Shown piece by piece: positions 1 through 8,317 of a DNA stretch of 64,000 nt (positions are counted from its first letter, which is position 1; every line of letters starts with the position of its first letter). The DNA comes from Lacihabitans sp. CS3-21 (GTDB lineage: Bacteria > Bacteroidota > Bacteroidia > Cytophagales > Spirosomataceae), in the NCBI RefSeq assembly GCF_024343675.1, contig NZ_RJUD01000006.1, positions 1 through 64,000 on the forward strand, given 5' to 3'. A program made the position numbers and the translations under genes. Below the pieces are notes generated by a model. It was not told the DNA's origin and searched no databases. It worked only from the letters and a program-made list of their open reading frames with translations.

Positions 1-457
1 CAGGCCAACTTTTCATTTCACGGTGGCGACTTTCCTGTAAACGCTCCACTTTGGTTATGTTTCGTCTGATCAAGAACACCACACAAGCCACTATTACAGC
101 CAAAGCCAGTATTTCAAAGAAATTTATCAAAAATGAGTAAACGTTACCCAAAGGCTCTAAAAAAATACGATGGGTACCCAAAAGTCCATCCAAAACAATT
201 TCTAGCACTTCAAGATTGATGATGATAAAGCCTACATATACCGCTAAATGCAGAATCGCCACTATGGGTTTAGCAAACATTTTTTTCTGTCCAAAAGCCA
301 GCAATAGCATGTTTTTTAGCCTTTGACTAGGATTATCGTATCGGTTTTCAGCTTTTCCCAATAGTATGGTTTTCCTGATGAGGTTTACTCTGCGACCAAT
401 AAAGTATGCAGCAGTGCCTAAAGCAATCAAAAACAGAATTTGAGGAAGAATATTCAT
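1..457 (-). CDS. Membrane Fe-S oxidoreductase (heterodisulfide reductase-like), N-terminal part, runs off the window
   Basis: Open frame from ATG at 457 to the window edge, so only the N-terminal ~152 residues are seen. They begin MNILPQILFLIALGTAAYF and show about three hydrophobic segments separated by basic loops (RRVNLIRK, GQKKMFAKP). This matches the membrane part found before the cysteine-rich Fe-S domains of Bacteroidetes '(Fe-S)-binding protein' genes, thought to pass electrons from electron-transfer flavoprotein to quinone. The Fe-S domains lie outside the window, so the call rests on the N-terminus alone. A Bacteroidetes-type promoter and a perfect palindrome lie just upstream. The palindrome resembles those before the beta-oxidation operon at 17.6 kb, which fits a role in fatty acid oxidation (inference). 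Confidence 0.6.
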   Translation of the reverse strand, partial: MNILPQILFLIALGTAAYFIGRRVNLIRKTILLGKAENRYDNPSQRLKNMLLLAFGQKKMFAKPIVAILHLAVYVGFIIINLEVLEIVLDGLLGTHRIFLEPLGNVYSFLINFFEILALAVIVACVVFLIRRNITKVERLQESRHREMKSWP

Positions 458-479
458 GTTGTCTATTATTAGAATAATG

Positions 480-493
480 GTATGCATGCATAC
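480..493. promoter_or_regulatory. Palindromic operator GTATGCATGCATAC
   Basis: A perfect 14-bp palindrome lies 23 bp before the start codon of the Fe-S oxidoreductase gene, at or just after the predicted transcription start. Its core TATGCATGCATA differs only in the central base pair from the two TATGCTTGCATA sites at 17610 and 17653. The size and symmetry fit a TetR-type repressor site; the protein is not in the window. Confidence 0.5.
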
Positions 494-499
494 TATGTA

Positions 500-530
500 C
501 AAATATCAAGAAAAAGTGTAACAAAACAAA
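500..530 (-). promoter_or_regulatory. Bacteroidetes-type promoter for the Fe-S oxidoreductase gene
   Basis: Read on the minus strand: TTTG at 530-527, 19 bases, then GATATTTG at 507-500. This is one base away from the TAnnTTTG -7 consensus with ideal spacing. Transcription would start near 493, directly at the palindrome. Confidence 0.45.
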
Positions 531-566
531 CGGTCGAAAAAAAAATTATGTTTTTTTTAGTTGAAA

Positions 567-597
567 TTTGTTATTAAAAACTTTTTCCCTAATTTTG
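567..597 (+). promoter_or_regulatory. Promoter of tRNA-Phe
   Basis: TTTG at 567-570, 19 bases, then TAATTTTG at 590-597. Both elements match the Bacteroidetes primary sigma consensus (TTTG ... TAnnTTTG). The expected start near 603-605 gives a short leader containing a small hairpin (ACCGAT...ATCGGT) before the mature tRNA. Confidence 0.65.
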
Positions 598-646
598 CAG
601 TCCCAAACGGGTACCGATACACATCGGTAGGTGGTGAAATCACTTT

Positions 647-722
647 GGTGATGTAGCTCAGTTGGTAGAGCAAAGGACTGAAAATCCTTGTGTCGGCGGT
701 TCGATTCCGTCCATCACCACCA
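647..722 (+). tRNA. tRNA-Phe (anticodon GAA)
   Basis: A full cloverleaf can be folded: acceptor GGTGATG (647-653) with CATCACC (712-718), D arm 656-671, anticodon stem 673-677/685-689 with GAA at 680-682, T stem 695-699/707-711 with loop TTCGATT, discriminator A719 and an encoded CCA at 720-722. Confidence 0.97.
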
Positions 723-729
723 CTTAAAG

Positions 730-766
730 AGGTAAGTTATTCATTATGAATAATTTACCTTTTTTT
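730..766 (+). terminator. Rho-independent terminator of tRNA-Phe
   Basis: A nearly perfect inverted repeat pairs 730-744 with 746-760 (one G-T pair) and is followed at once by a T run to 766. Confidence 0.85.
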
Positions 767-776
767 GTTTCTATTC

Positions 777-795
777 GGGGACATTTTGGGGGACA
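777..795. repeat. Tandem GGGGACA repeat next to tRNA-Phe, possible attachment-site remnant
   Basis: GGGGACA (777-783) is repeated at 789-795 with a 5-base spacer. Paired GGGGACA boxes just 3' of tRNA genes are often seen at Bacteroidetes integration sites (from memory). No integrase gene is visible nearby, so this would be a remnant or an empty site. Confidence 0.3.
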
Positions 796-883
796 GTTTT
801 TAAATTTTCACCTGTTTTTTTAACTAAATCGGAATAAGTTTCCTTAAAACAAATTGCTAATAGATTTTTTTGTAATTCCTGAA

Positions 884-1345
884 TCAATCTCCTTTTTTAA
901 ATTCTTTTATAACTACTCCCCCGTCACTAAAAACTTGAGTTATTTTTAACTTGCTACCAATCTCTTCAAAACTAATTTTTTCATCCTCTTTTGAAATACG
1001 CCAGCGTCCTTCTAAGCTAGCCCAAAATATTTCTCTTCCTTCTATTTTAACTCTATTTTCCCATTTTGTTGAATCGGATTTTCTAATATAGGACAAATAA
1101 TATATTCCATTTTCATAACGTACTTTAATTTTTTTAGAAGGAGTTCCCATTATAGAAGAAATTGCAAATCTAGCAATATCTTCATTTGAAAAGTTTATCA
1201 ATTCCACTGCCTCAGAATTGTTAGTTTCAATTAAAGTGGATTCTCCTTTGCTAGATTCTTCACCAATGGGTTTGGAAGAATCAGTACAACTAAATAAATA
1301 GTGTAGTAAAAAGTAGAACGGAAGTATTTTGACGATTTTAGACAT
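884..1345 (-). CDS. Hypothetical lipoprotein
   Basis: Codes for 153 residues. The N-terminus has a hydrophobic stretch (VKILPFYFLLHYLF) ending in SC, a lipobox-like site with Cys20, so the mature protein probably sits in a membrane facing the periplasm. The following ~25 residues are rich in Ser, Glu and Thr, a typical linker. The rest looks like a small beta-rich domain (VRYENGIYYLSYIRK, GREIFWASLEGRWRIS). No known family is recognised. It is AT-rich, unlike the well-conserved genes nearby, and lies beside the possible integration site after tRNA-Phe, so it may be acquired. The 95-residue frame upstream ends 2 bases before its start codon. Confidence 0.6.
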   Translation of the reverse strand: MSKIVKILPFYFLLHYLFSCTDSSKPIGEESSKGESTLIETNNSEAVELINFSNEDIARFAISSIMGTPSKKIKVRYENGIYYLSYIRKSDSTKWENRVKIEGREIFWASLEGRWRISKEDEKISFEEIGSKLKITQVFSDGGVVIKEFKKGD

Positions 1346-1347
1346 TT

Positions 1348-1635
1348 TTAATATTTATGTTTAACAAAGGATGCAAAAAAAACTCTTTTACTAATACTAA
1401 TTTTTGTATTTTCTTTACGTGTATGTATTGACTTACAAAAAATCATGAAGGGGGTTAAAAAAGCGAAGTTTACTATTACTTTTAAATCTTTCATACGTTC
1501 GTTTAATGATGTGAATAAAGTCATTAATAATTCATCTGAATGTATTCTAATTATTTCAAGTATTAAGAAAGCATTATTTACACTTGTAGTGACTGCATAA
1601 AATTCAATCTCCCATTTTTTGCGTCGCATAGACAT
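1348..1635 (-). CDS. Small hypothetical membrane protein
   Basis: Codes for 95 residues with two hydrophobic stretches (around NAFLILEII and VIVNFAFLTPFMIF) and a basic tail. It ends just before the start of the lipoprotein gene at 1345, so the two could be one transcript. No family is recognised. The sequence is AT-rich and low in complexity, and a chance frame cannot be excluded. The 162 bases between it and the next gene hold nothing I can name. Confidence 0.35.
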   Translation of the reverse strand: MSMRRKKWEIEFYAVTTSVNNAFLILEIIRIHSDELLMTLFTSLNERMKDLKVIVNFAFLTPFMIFCKSIHTRKENTKISISKRVFFASFVKHKY

Positions 1636-1797
1636 CTCAAAAAACCAAATATTCTTTAATCATTCACTAGCAAATTTTAAATTTTAATTTGACCAAGTTT
1701 ATATCCTAAAGGAATCAAACTCTTTCTTGCCATTCCCACAAATTCTTCTAAATTTGTTAATACAAAATAGAATTTATTTATTCAACCCTTGAAGAAT

Positions 1798-2679
1798 ATG
1801 AGAACAATTTTCAGTTTTTTCTTGCTTTTCCTTGCCTCTAATTTCCTTATCGCCCAAGGTCCCAAAGTGCTAATTGTCACTGCCCATCCCGACGATGAGA
1901 CGATGTTTCCAGCAACGGTTTTTAAGATTACTCGGGAACTGAAAGGTACGGTAGATTTGGCCTTGATTACCGACGCCTCGGGTGGATATAATGGATTGAT
2001 AGCTTCTACTTACTATGGCAAAAACCTTACGGATTCGGCCACGGGTAGGGCCGCTCTTCCTTTACTTCGTAAGAAAGAATTGATGTGTGCAGGCGAAGTG
2101 ATGGGTATTAGAAACTTTTTCTTTTTTGACCAACTCGATGATTTTTACCAGATTGACCCTAAACCTTTTTTCGAAGGAAAACGCTGGGATATGACCTTTT
2201 GTGAGAAAAAACTGAACAAGATATTGGAAGTCGGACAATACGATTATGTGTTTTGCTTGGTGCCGAGTGCCGAACAGCATGCTCATCACAAAACAGCCAG
2301 TATTTTAGCAATAAGAGCTGTCAGCAATCTGAGTTCGGCCAAAAAGCCGATTGTTTTGGGTGGTAGGGCTTTGAACAAAGGTTACACCTATAATTTTGAG
2401 ATGTTGGATGGATTTTCGGAAACCAAGGTTTCTTCCAAAGTCCCAGTCTTTTATTTTGATAGGTCGTATGGTTTCGGAGAAAATAACAAGCATAGCTATA
2501 TGATAGTGGCCGATTGGGTAAAAGCTTGTCATAAATCGCAAAGTGGCGATATGAACGGTTCAATGCATCGTGGCGATTTGGAGACGTTTTGGTATTTCGA
2601 TATAAATGCAGAAAGTGGCATCGAAGCCACTTCCAGGTTTTTTGAGAAAATTCGTAAGTCGGGTTATGAAACCAAATAA
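1798..2679 (+). CDS. Secreted PIG-L family deacetylase
   Basis: About 293 residues from ATG at 1798; a TTG codon nine bases upstream is a weaker alternative. An N-terminal signal peptide ends near LIAQG, so it should act outside the cytoplasm. The motif AHPDDE (residues 29-34) is the zinc and catalytic motif of the PIG-L/LmbE family, which removes acetyl groups from N-acetylglucosamine-type sugars. A later HAHH segment near the middle fits the second zinc ligand. The substrate cannot be told. It converges on crtB with two bases between stop codons, so neither gene has room for its own terminator between them. Confidence 0.85.
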   Translation: MRTIFSFFLLFLASNFLIAQGPKVLIVTAHPDDETMFPATVFKITRELKGTVDLALITDASGGYNGLIASTYYGKNLTDSATGRAALPLLRKKELMCAGEVMGIRNFFFFDQLDDFYQIDPKPFFEGKRWDMTFCEKKLNKILEVGQYDYVFCLVPSAEQHAHHKTASILAIRAVSNLSSAKKPIVLGGRALNKGYTYNFEMLDGFSETKVSSKVPVFYFDRSYGFGENNKHSYMIVADWVKACHKSQSGDMNGSMHRGDLETFWYFDINAESGIEATSRFFEKIRKSGYETK

Positions 2680-2681
2680 AA

Positions 2682-3518
2682 TTATAATACTCCCAGATGG
2701 CCTTTTACTAAAGTTTTAGCTAAGAGCGTAAATTTAATAAAATCAGGCACTCGCACTCTTTGCGTTTGAATTTTAGCTGCAGAGGTTTTTTTGATTCTTT
2801 TGAATAGCTTCAAATAATAAACATAAGCCAAATAAACACCAGAGCGGGCTCCCACAGGTAAGTTTAGGATTCCCCTGAGTGCGTTATCAAAGTCAATTTG
2901 TATATCCTTTTCAATTTCTTTTTTCGCAAAGGCTGAGAAATTGCTCATATCTATCTGAGGGAAATACACGCGGCCACGTTCTTGATAATCGCTTTTTAAA
3001 TCCCTCAAAAAGTTGACCTTTTGAAATGCAGCCCCTAGGCTTCTTGCATCTGTTTTTAGGCTATCATATTGTTCTTCATTACCTTCCACAAATACCTTAA
3101 GGCACATTAAACCCACAACTTCGGCCGAACCATAAATGTATTCTTTGTACTTGCTGTCGTCATATACTATTTGGCCAAGATCCATCTCCATGCTGTAAAG
3201 AAAAGCATCGATTAGCTCACGGTCAATTTGATACTGATGAACTATTTTTTGAAATGAATGAAGAATAGGGTTTAAACTTATTCTTGTTTCAATGGCTTCA
3301 TAGGTATCAGATTTAAACTTTTCAAGGAGATATTTCTTGTCAAATTCATGAAAAGTATCTACGATTTCATCAGCAAAACGTACAAACCCATATATCCCGT
3401 ATATAGGGTCATGAAACCGCTTATTGAGCGTTTTTATGCCCAAAGAGAAAGATGTGCTGTAAAGCTCTGTTACGAGCTTGCTACATCCGAAGGTTGATTT
3501 TTCATACAATGAAAACAT
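2682..3518 (-). CDS. crtB: Phytoene synthase
   Basis: 278 residues, normal for the bacterial phytoene/squalene synthase family. It joins two geranylgeranyl diphosphates to make phytoene, the first step specific to carotenoids. Both Asp-rich motifs that hold Mg-diphosphate are present: DEIVD at 50-54 and DLKSD at 173-177. The segment RGRVYFP after the second motif is also typical of bacterial CrtB. It is the last gene of sigma-crtI-crtB, 14 bases after crtI. No cyclase, ketolase or hydroxylase gene follows within the window, so later pigment steps must be coded elsewhere. Confidence 0.92.
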   Translation of the reverse strand: MFSLYEKSTFGCSKLVTELYSTSFSLGIKTLNKRFHDPIYGIYGFVRFADEIVDTFHEFDKKYLLEKFKSDTYEAIETRISLNPILHSFQKIVHQYQIDRELIDAFLYSMEMDLGQIVYDDSKYKEYIYGSAEVVGLMCLKVFVEGNEEQYDSLKTDARSLGAAFQKVNFLRDLKSDYQERGRVYFPQIDMSNFSAFAKKEIEKDIQIDFDNALRGILNLPVGARSGVYLAYVYYLKLFKRIKKTSAAKIQTQRVRVPDFIKFTLLAKTLVKGHLGVL

Positions 3519-3532
3519 TCTTAATCAGGGTT

Positions 3533-4993
3533 TTAATGATTTTTAGCAATATACTCACCTACTACTAGACCTGAAATCAGTGCAGGAGGAACTCCTGGAC
3601 CTGGGACTGAAAGTTGGCCGGTATAATACATATTTTTCAAGTTCTTATTTTTTAGAGCTGGTTTGAGAAATGCTGTTTGTAAAAGTGTATTGGCAAGGCC
3701 ATATGCATTTCCTTTGAAAGCATGATAATCAGCTTTGAAATCACTTACAGCGTAACTTTTTTTATAAATCACGTGTCTTCTGACATCATGATTTACGTAT
3801 TTCTCAAGCCTTTCGATCATGATATCGAAATATTTTTCTCTTGTTTTTTCGTCGTCTTCCAAATCAGGAGCAATAGGAATCAATAAGAATAGATTTTCTT
3901 TTCCTTCTGGAGCTACCGATGGGTCGGTTTTGGATGGTGCAGAAACATAAAATAAAGGCTTAGATGGCCACTTAGGATTTTTGTAAATCTCATCGGCATG
4001 TAAATTGAAATCTTCATCAAAAAACAGATTATGATGTTCAAGTTTATCTACTTTACGATCTATACCTACATAATATAGTAAAGAGGAAGGAGCCATCAGT
4101 CGTTTGTTCCAATATTTTTGGCTATAGTTTCTTTGACCATTGAGCAAACTTTCTGTGTGTTCATAGTCAGCACCACTTACCACCACGTCAGCGTAGTAAA
4201 CCTGGTCTTTGGTAATAATTTTAGTTACTAAATTATCTACTGAAATGATCTCTTTTACCTCCTGATTGTTTATAAATTTTACACCTTTTTCTTCGGCTAA
4301 ACTAACCATTCCCTTGATAATTTCGTGCATGCCACCCATAGGATACCATGTACCAAGTGCCATTTCGGCATAGTTCATCAAACTATATAAAGCGGGAGTA
4401 TCGTTTGGCGTAGCTCCCAAAAACAATACTGGAAATTCCAAAATTTTCAGTAAATCATCGTTCTTAAAGAATTTTCTGAGGTGTTTTCCAAATGATGCAA
4501 AAAGGTCTAAACTAATCGCTTTTGTTAATAGACGAAAATCAAAAAATTCTCTAAAGGACAAAGAGGGCTTCCACACAAATTCGCCCATTCCAGTTACATA
4601 TTTGTATTTGGCTTCTTCAAAAAAAAGATCAAAACTTTTACCACAGCCAGGCTCTAGTTTTTCAAAAAGGGCTTTTAGATCTTGTAGATTGGCAGGTAAA
4701 TCGACTTCCTTACCATTTGTAAGAATGACTTTATAAGAAGGATCGAGTCTGACAAGTTTGTAATAGTCTGAGGGTTTTTTACCGAACTCGGCAAAGTATC
4801 GTTCAAAAACATCGGGCATCCAGTACCAGCTTGGGCCCATGTCAAACTTAAACCCACCAGTACTGAAAACCCTTGCTCGGCCACCATAATCGGCATTTTT
4901 TTCCAATATTGTCACATCAAAACCCTCATTCGCAAGTTTTGTAGCGGCAGATATTCCTGCAAAACCAGAACCAATTACAATAACTTTTTTCAA
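3533..4993 (-). CDS. crtI: Phytoene desaturase
   Basis: 486 residues, usual CrtI length. It desaturates phytoene towards neurosporene or lycopene using FAD. The FAD-binding GSGFAG motif is at residues 8-13, followed by the ILEKN acidic end of the second strand and GGRARVF. The C-terminal motif YTGQLSVPGPGVPPALISG is the CrtI signature region. The number of desaturation steps cannot be read from the sequence. It starts 15 bases after the sigma factor stop and is followed by crtB, so all three genes should share one transcript. Confidence 0.92.
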   Translation of the reverse strand: MKKVIVIGSGFAGISAATKLANEGFDVTILEKNADYGGRARVFSTGGFKFDMGPSWYWMPDVFERYFAEFGKKPSDYYKLVRLDPSYKVILTNGKEVDLPANLQDLKALFEKLEPGCGKSFDLFFEEAKYKYVTGMGEFVWKPSLSFREFFDFRLLTKAISLDLFASFGKHLRKFFKNDDLLKILEFPVLFLGATPNDTPALYSLMNYAEMALGTWYPMGGMHEIIKGMVSLAEEKGVKFINNQEVKEIISVDNLVTKIITKDQVYYADVVVSGADYEHTESLLNGQRNYSQKYWNKRLMAPSSLLYYVGIDRKVDKLEHHNLFFDEDFNLHADEIYKNPKWPSKPLFYVSAPSKTDPSVAPEGKENLFLLIPIAPDLEDDEKTREKYFDIMIERLEKYVNHDVRRHVIYKKSYAVSDFKADYHAFKGNAYGLANTLLQTAFLKPALKNKNLKNMYYTGQLSVPGPGVPPALISGLVVGEYIAKNH

Positions 4994-5008
4994 ATTTTTT
5001 TCTCTAGA

Positions 5009-5527
5009 TTAGACGGTTTGTGTATTAGAATAAATTTTGAGTCTATCCTTCAACTCTTTTCTTGCCAAATGTATTCTATTTTTTACAGTACCAATAGGAA
5101 TTGCCACTTTTTCAGCAATTTCATGATATTTAAAGCCGTTAAAGTACATCATAAACGGTTCTTTATAAGTATCGTCCAATTTTTCTAGAGCTTTACTTAT
5201 GTCCTCGTTGGCAAAATTACCATAAGCATCATTCTGAACTATACTGTCAGAAGAATTAATGTAGTGCAAATTATCACTGGTATCTATGATGGTATTCTTA
5301 CGCATCATCCTTTGATAGTTTGTGATAAATGTATTTTTCATGATAGTGAATAACCATGCTTTCAGATTGGTACCGTCGGCATACTTATCTTTATTTAAGA
5401 ACGCCTTTACCAATGTATCCTGTACCAAATCATTGGCATCGTCATAATTTTTAGTCAACCTCATCGCAAAAGGCTTTAGCGTTTTGGTGTTGGTTTGTAA
5501 AGCATAATTAAATTCTATCGCAGTCAT
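5009..5527 (-). CDS. ECF-type RNA polymerase sigma factor heading the carotenoid operon
   Basis: 172 residues. Region 2 is visible (YDDANDLVQDTLVKAF, then LKAWLFTIMKNTFITNYQR) and region 4 near the C-terminus (YHEIAEKVAIPIGTVKNRIHLARKELK), as in extracytoplasmic-function sigma factors. No region 3 or extra C-terminal domain is present. It is the first gene of sigma-crtI-crtB. No anti-sigma gene is next to it, which leaves open how its activity is controlled. The DNA before it has three inverted repeats with fixed spacing. It may direct transcription of its own operon or of other carotenoid and light-stress genes (inference). Confidence 0.88.
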   Translation of the reverse strand: MTAIEFNYALQTNTKTLKPFAMRLTKNYDDANDLVQDTLVKAFLNKDKYADGTNLKAWLFTIMKNTFITNYQRMMRKNTIIDTSDNLHYINSSDSIVQNDAYGNFANEDISKALEKLDDTYKEPFMMYFNGFKYHEIAEKVAIPIGTVKNRIHLARKELKDRLKIYSNTQTV

Positions 5528-5542
5528 TTGATTGTTTTAATT

Positions 5543-5690
5543 TGTTTAAGCAAATGTTAAAAAGATTAAACAAAAGAAAAAATTATGTTTAACTTATATT
5601 GAAAAAGATTAAACAAAACCCCTAAAGGTTTAATTTATTCTTAAATAAGTACAATTATACTGTTTAATGTTTTTCTTTTATTGTTAAACA
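5543..5690. promoter_or_regulatory. Three inverted-repeat operators TGTTTAA-N16-TTAAACA before sigma-crtI-crtB
   Basis: Site 1: TGTTTAA 5543-5549 with TTAAACA 5566-5572. Site 2: 5586-5592 with 5609-5615. Site 3: 5661-5667 with 5684-5690. All seven bases are exact in every half-site and every spacer is 16 bases. Sites 1 and 2 also share a 17-bp direct repeat (5559-5575 and 5602-5618). The right half of site 3 overlaps a candidate minus-strand -7 element (TATGTTTG, 5696-5689), although no matching -33 element is seen. Long palindromes of this kind would fit a dimeric repressor such as a MerR-type (LitR/CarH-like) light regulator, which is inference. Confidence 0.7.
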
Positions 5691-5802
5691 AACATACGAA
5701 TTTCATCTGCTTTTGGATTTTTGAGGTTGTTTGTTTTTTCACATCAAACATATAATTTTTGATATATATAGTGTTTTCAAGCCTCAAATTTTAAATTTGT
5801 AT

Positions 5803-8304
5803 ATGATAAGTGAGAGCAGCGAATTTTTAGGTGTGGAGCAGACACTTTTTGTGGACGTGGTTTTGCCTGTGCCCATTCCTCAGTATTTCACATATAGGTT
5901 GTCTCGAGAAATGAGTTCTTTGGCTAAAGTGGGCTCAAGAGTAGTGGTGGAATTTGGCAAGTCACGCGTTTTGACAGCGGTTATTGTAAAAATACATAAC
6001 AATCCACCTCCGAAGTATCAAGCCAAATATGTGCAAGAACTGCTTGATATAGAGCCAGTTGTTACCGCAATGCAATTGTGGCTGTTTGACTGGGTGGCCG
6101 AGTATTACATGTGTTACGTAGGCGAGGTGATGAACATAGCATTGCCAGCAGGTTTGAAAATTAGTAGTCAGTCTAGAATTCAATATAATCCTGATTTTGC
6201 CCATCCTGAGTTACTATCAGAGGAAGAAACACAACTGATGGATATACTTATTAAGGAGGAATCTTTGAGTTACGACGAAGTTGGGCGTTTCTTTGATAAG
6301 CCAGATATCAATAAAACCATCAAAGAACTAGTAGCTAAGCATGCCATTATTCTTTTTGAGGAAGTAAAAGATAAATATAGACCTAAGATTGTTAAGAAGA
6401 TCCGGTTGAAACGTGTGTTTGAAGGCACAGATGAAATATTATCTTTGATAGAAATGCTTGAAAAAAGTACCAAGCAGCAAGAGGTTTTGTTGGAATATCT
6501 GAGCCATGTGCCCATCAATGAGCTTCATTACAAAAACAAAGAAGGTATTGCCAAAAGTATACTAAAGTCTGGTGATATATCGGAATCTTCACTAAAGACT
6601 TTGCTTGATAAAGGTATTTTTGAAGAATTCGAGATTGTCGTGTCAAGGTTTGGTGGTGAAGATCTTGGTTCGATGGCTCAAATGCAGCTTTCCGAACCAC
6701 AACAAAAAGCCTCTGACCAAATAATGGATTCATTTACCCAAAACGAAGTAGTGCTTTTTCATGGTATTACAGGTTCGGGCAAGACAGAAATCTATATCGA
6801 TCTTATTCAGAAAGTTTTGGATTCGGGTTCGCAGGTCTTGTTTTTACTTCCAGAAATTGCTTTAACTACTCAAATTGTGAATCGATTAAGGGTGGTTTTT
6901 GGTGATTCTATGGGTGTTTATCACTCTAAGTTTTCCGATAACGAACGTGTGGAAGTTTGGAAAGGAATCCTAGAGGGGAAGTTTCAGTTCGTTGTAGGTG
7001 TTCGGTCCGCCATATTTCTGCCATTTACCAACTTGGGCCTTATAATTGTTGACGAAGAGCATGAATCTTCTTACAAGCAATTTGACCCTGCCCCTCGTTA
7101 TCACGCACGAGATGTGGCCATTATGTTGGCTCTGAAAGTTCGTTCAAAAGTTCTTCTTGGTTCCGCTACACCTTCTATTGAGTCTTTTTTTCAGGCAAAA
7201 AACGGCAAATATGGATTGGTTAGTCTTAATGTGAGATTTGGGGATGCTCAACTGCCGGATATCAGGCTAGTGGATATGAAAAAAGAACGAAAAGAGAAGA
7301 CACTTGTAAAAGAGTTCAGTTCGGAGCTTTTAACCGAAATGTCTCAGAACTTGGCCAATAAACAACAAACGATCATATTTCTAAACAGAAGAGGTTACGC
7401 ACCTTATTTGAATTGCCAAGAATGTAACTGGATAGGTCACTGCGATCAATGTGCGGTTTCGCTTACTTATCATTTGGCCGAGAAAACACTGGTTTGTCAT
7501 TATTGTGGACATAGAGAGGCCGTTCCTCAAATTTGCCCAGATTGCGGATCAACCAAAGTAAAATCGGTAGGAGTTGGCACTGAAAAAATAGAAGAGGATT
7601 TGTTTGAAATATTTCCCGAAGCTAAGATTTTGAGAATGGATTTGGATACCACACGAAGCAAGAATGCTTATCAAAACATCATTGGAGAATTTGAAAAAGG
7701 AGAGGTAGATGTTTTGGTGGGTACACAGATGGTATCTAAGGGCCTCGATTTTGACCATGTGAGCTTGGTGGGAATTTATAATGCGGATAAGATGATTCAC
7801 TTTCCAGACTTTCGGGCAGCCGAACGGGCGTTTCAGCTAATAACCCAGGTGAGTGGCCGTGCAGGTAGGAGGGAGCAAAAGGGCAGGGTATTGATACAAA
7901 CAGGTAGTCCACAAAACAGAATCTTGCAGTTTGTATTAAATAATGATTACGAAGGTTTTTATGCGTCTGAAGTCATTGAAAGAGAAGGGTATAATTACCC
8001 TCCTTTTTCGAGAATTATTGAGATTACCGTAAAAGATGTTGATCAGACCTTGGCTCATCAAGCGGCGGCCAAATTGGCTCATGCTTTAGAAAATCAGCTT
8101 GGAAAGACCAGAGTCATGGGGCCAGAACGTGCATTGGTTGAGCGAATTCGGAATAAATATCTGTTTGAGATTTGGTTGAAGCTAGAGAAAGATAAAATGA
8201 ATATTCAGGCCACGAAAGCGTTTCTACAAAAAGAAATAGTAAATTTGGTTACTGAAAAAAAGTTCAAATCTGTGCAGGTAGTAGTAAATGTGGATGCTGT
8301 TTAA
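5803..8304 (+). CDS. priA: Primosomal protein N' (replication restart helicase PriA)
   Basis: 833 residues from ATG at 5803. The frame is open to a TTG at 5731, but the family N-terminus (FVDVVLPVPIPQYFTYRL) fits the later start. PriA reloads the replication machinery at stalled forks. Visible in order: the 3'-end DNA-binding domain, Walker A GITGSGKTE near residue 325, the DEEH box near 416, an eight-cysteine zinc region (CQEC..C..C / CHYC..CPDC, about 537-583), and helicase motifs V-VI (VGTQMVSKGLDFDHV, QVSGRAGR). It is divergent from the sigma-crt operon and overlaps or touches the small membrane gene after it. Confidence 0.96.
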   Translation: MISESSEFLGVEQTLFVDVVLPVPIPQYFTYRLSREMSSLAKVGSRVVVEFGKSRVLTAVIVKIHNNPPPKYQAKYVQELLDIEPVVTAMQLWLFDWVAEYYMCYVGEVMNIALPAGLKISSQSRIQYNPDFAHPELLSEEETQLMDILIKEESLSYDEVGRFFDKPDINKTIKELVAKHAIILFEEVKDKYRPKIVKKIRLKRVFEGTDEILSLIEMLEKSTKQQEVLLEYLSHVPINELHYKNKEGIAKSILKSGDISESSLKTLLDKGIFEEFEIVVSRFGGEDLGSMAQMQLSEPQQKASDQIMDSFTQNEVVLFHGITGSGKTEIYIDLIQKVLDSGSQVLFLLPEIALTTQIVNRLRVVFGDSMGVYHSKFSDNERVEVWKGILEGKFQFVVGVRSAIFLPFTNLGLIIVDEEHESSYKQFDPAPRYHARDVAIMLALKVRSKVLLGSATPSIESFFQAKNGKYGLVSLNVRFGDAQLPDIRLVDMKKERKEKTLVKEFSSELLTEMSQNLANKQQTIIFLNRRGYAPYLNCQECNWIGHCDQCAVSLTYHLAEKTLVCHYCGHREAVPQICPDCGSTKVKSVGVGTEKIEEDLFEIFPEAKILRMDLDTTRSKNAYQNIIGEFEKGEVDVLVGTQMVSKGLDFDHVSLVGIYNADKMIHFPDFRAAERAFQLITQVSGRAGRREQKGRVLIQTGSPQNRILQFVLNNDYEGFYASEVIEREGYNYPPFSRIIEITVKDVDQTLAHQAAAKLAHALENQLGKTRVMGPERALVERIRNKYLFEIWLKLEKDKMNIQATKAFLQKEIVNLVTEKKFKSVQVVVNVDAV

Positions 8305-8317
8305 ATCAATAAATATT

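Noticed and set aside
5731-5802. Extension of PriA to a TTG start
   Set aside because: The extra residues are unlike PriA and are coded by AT-rich leader DNA.
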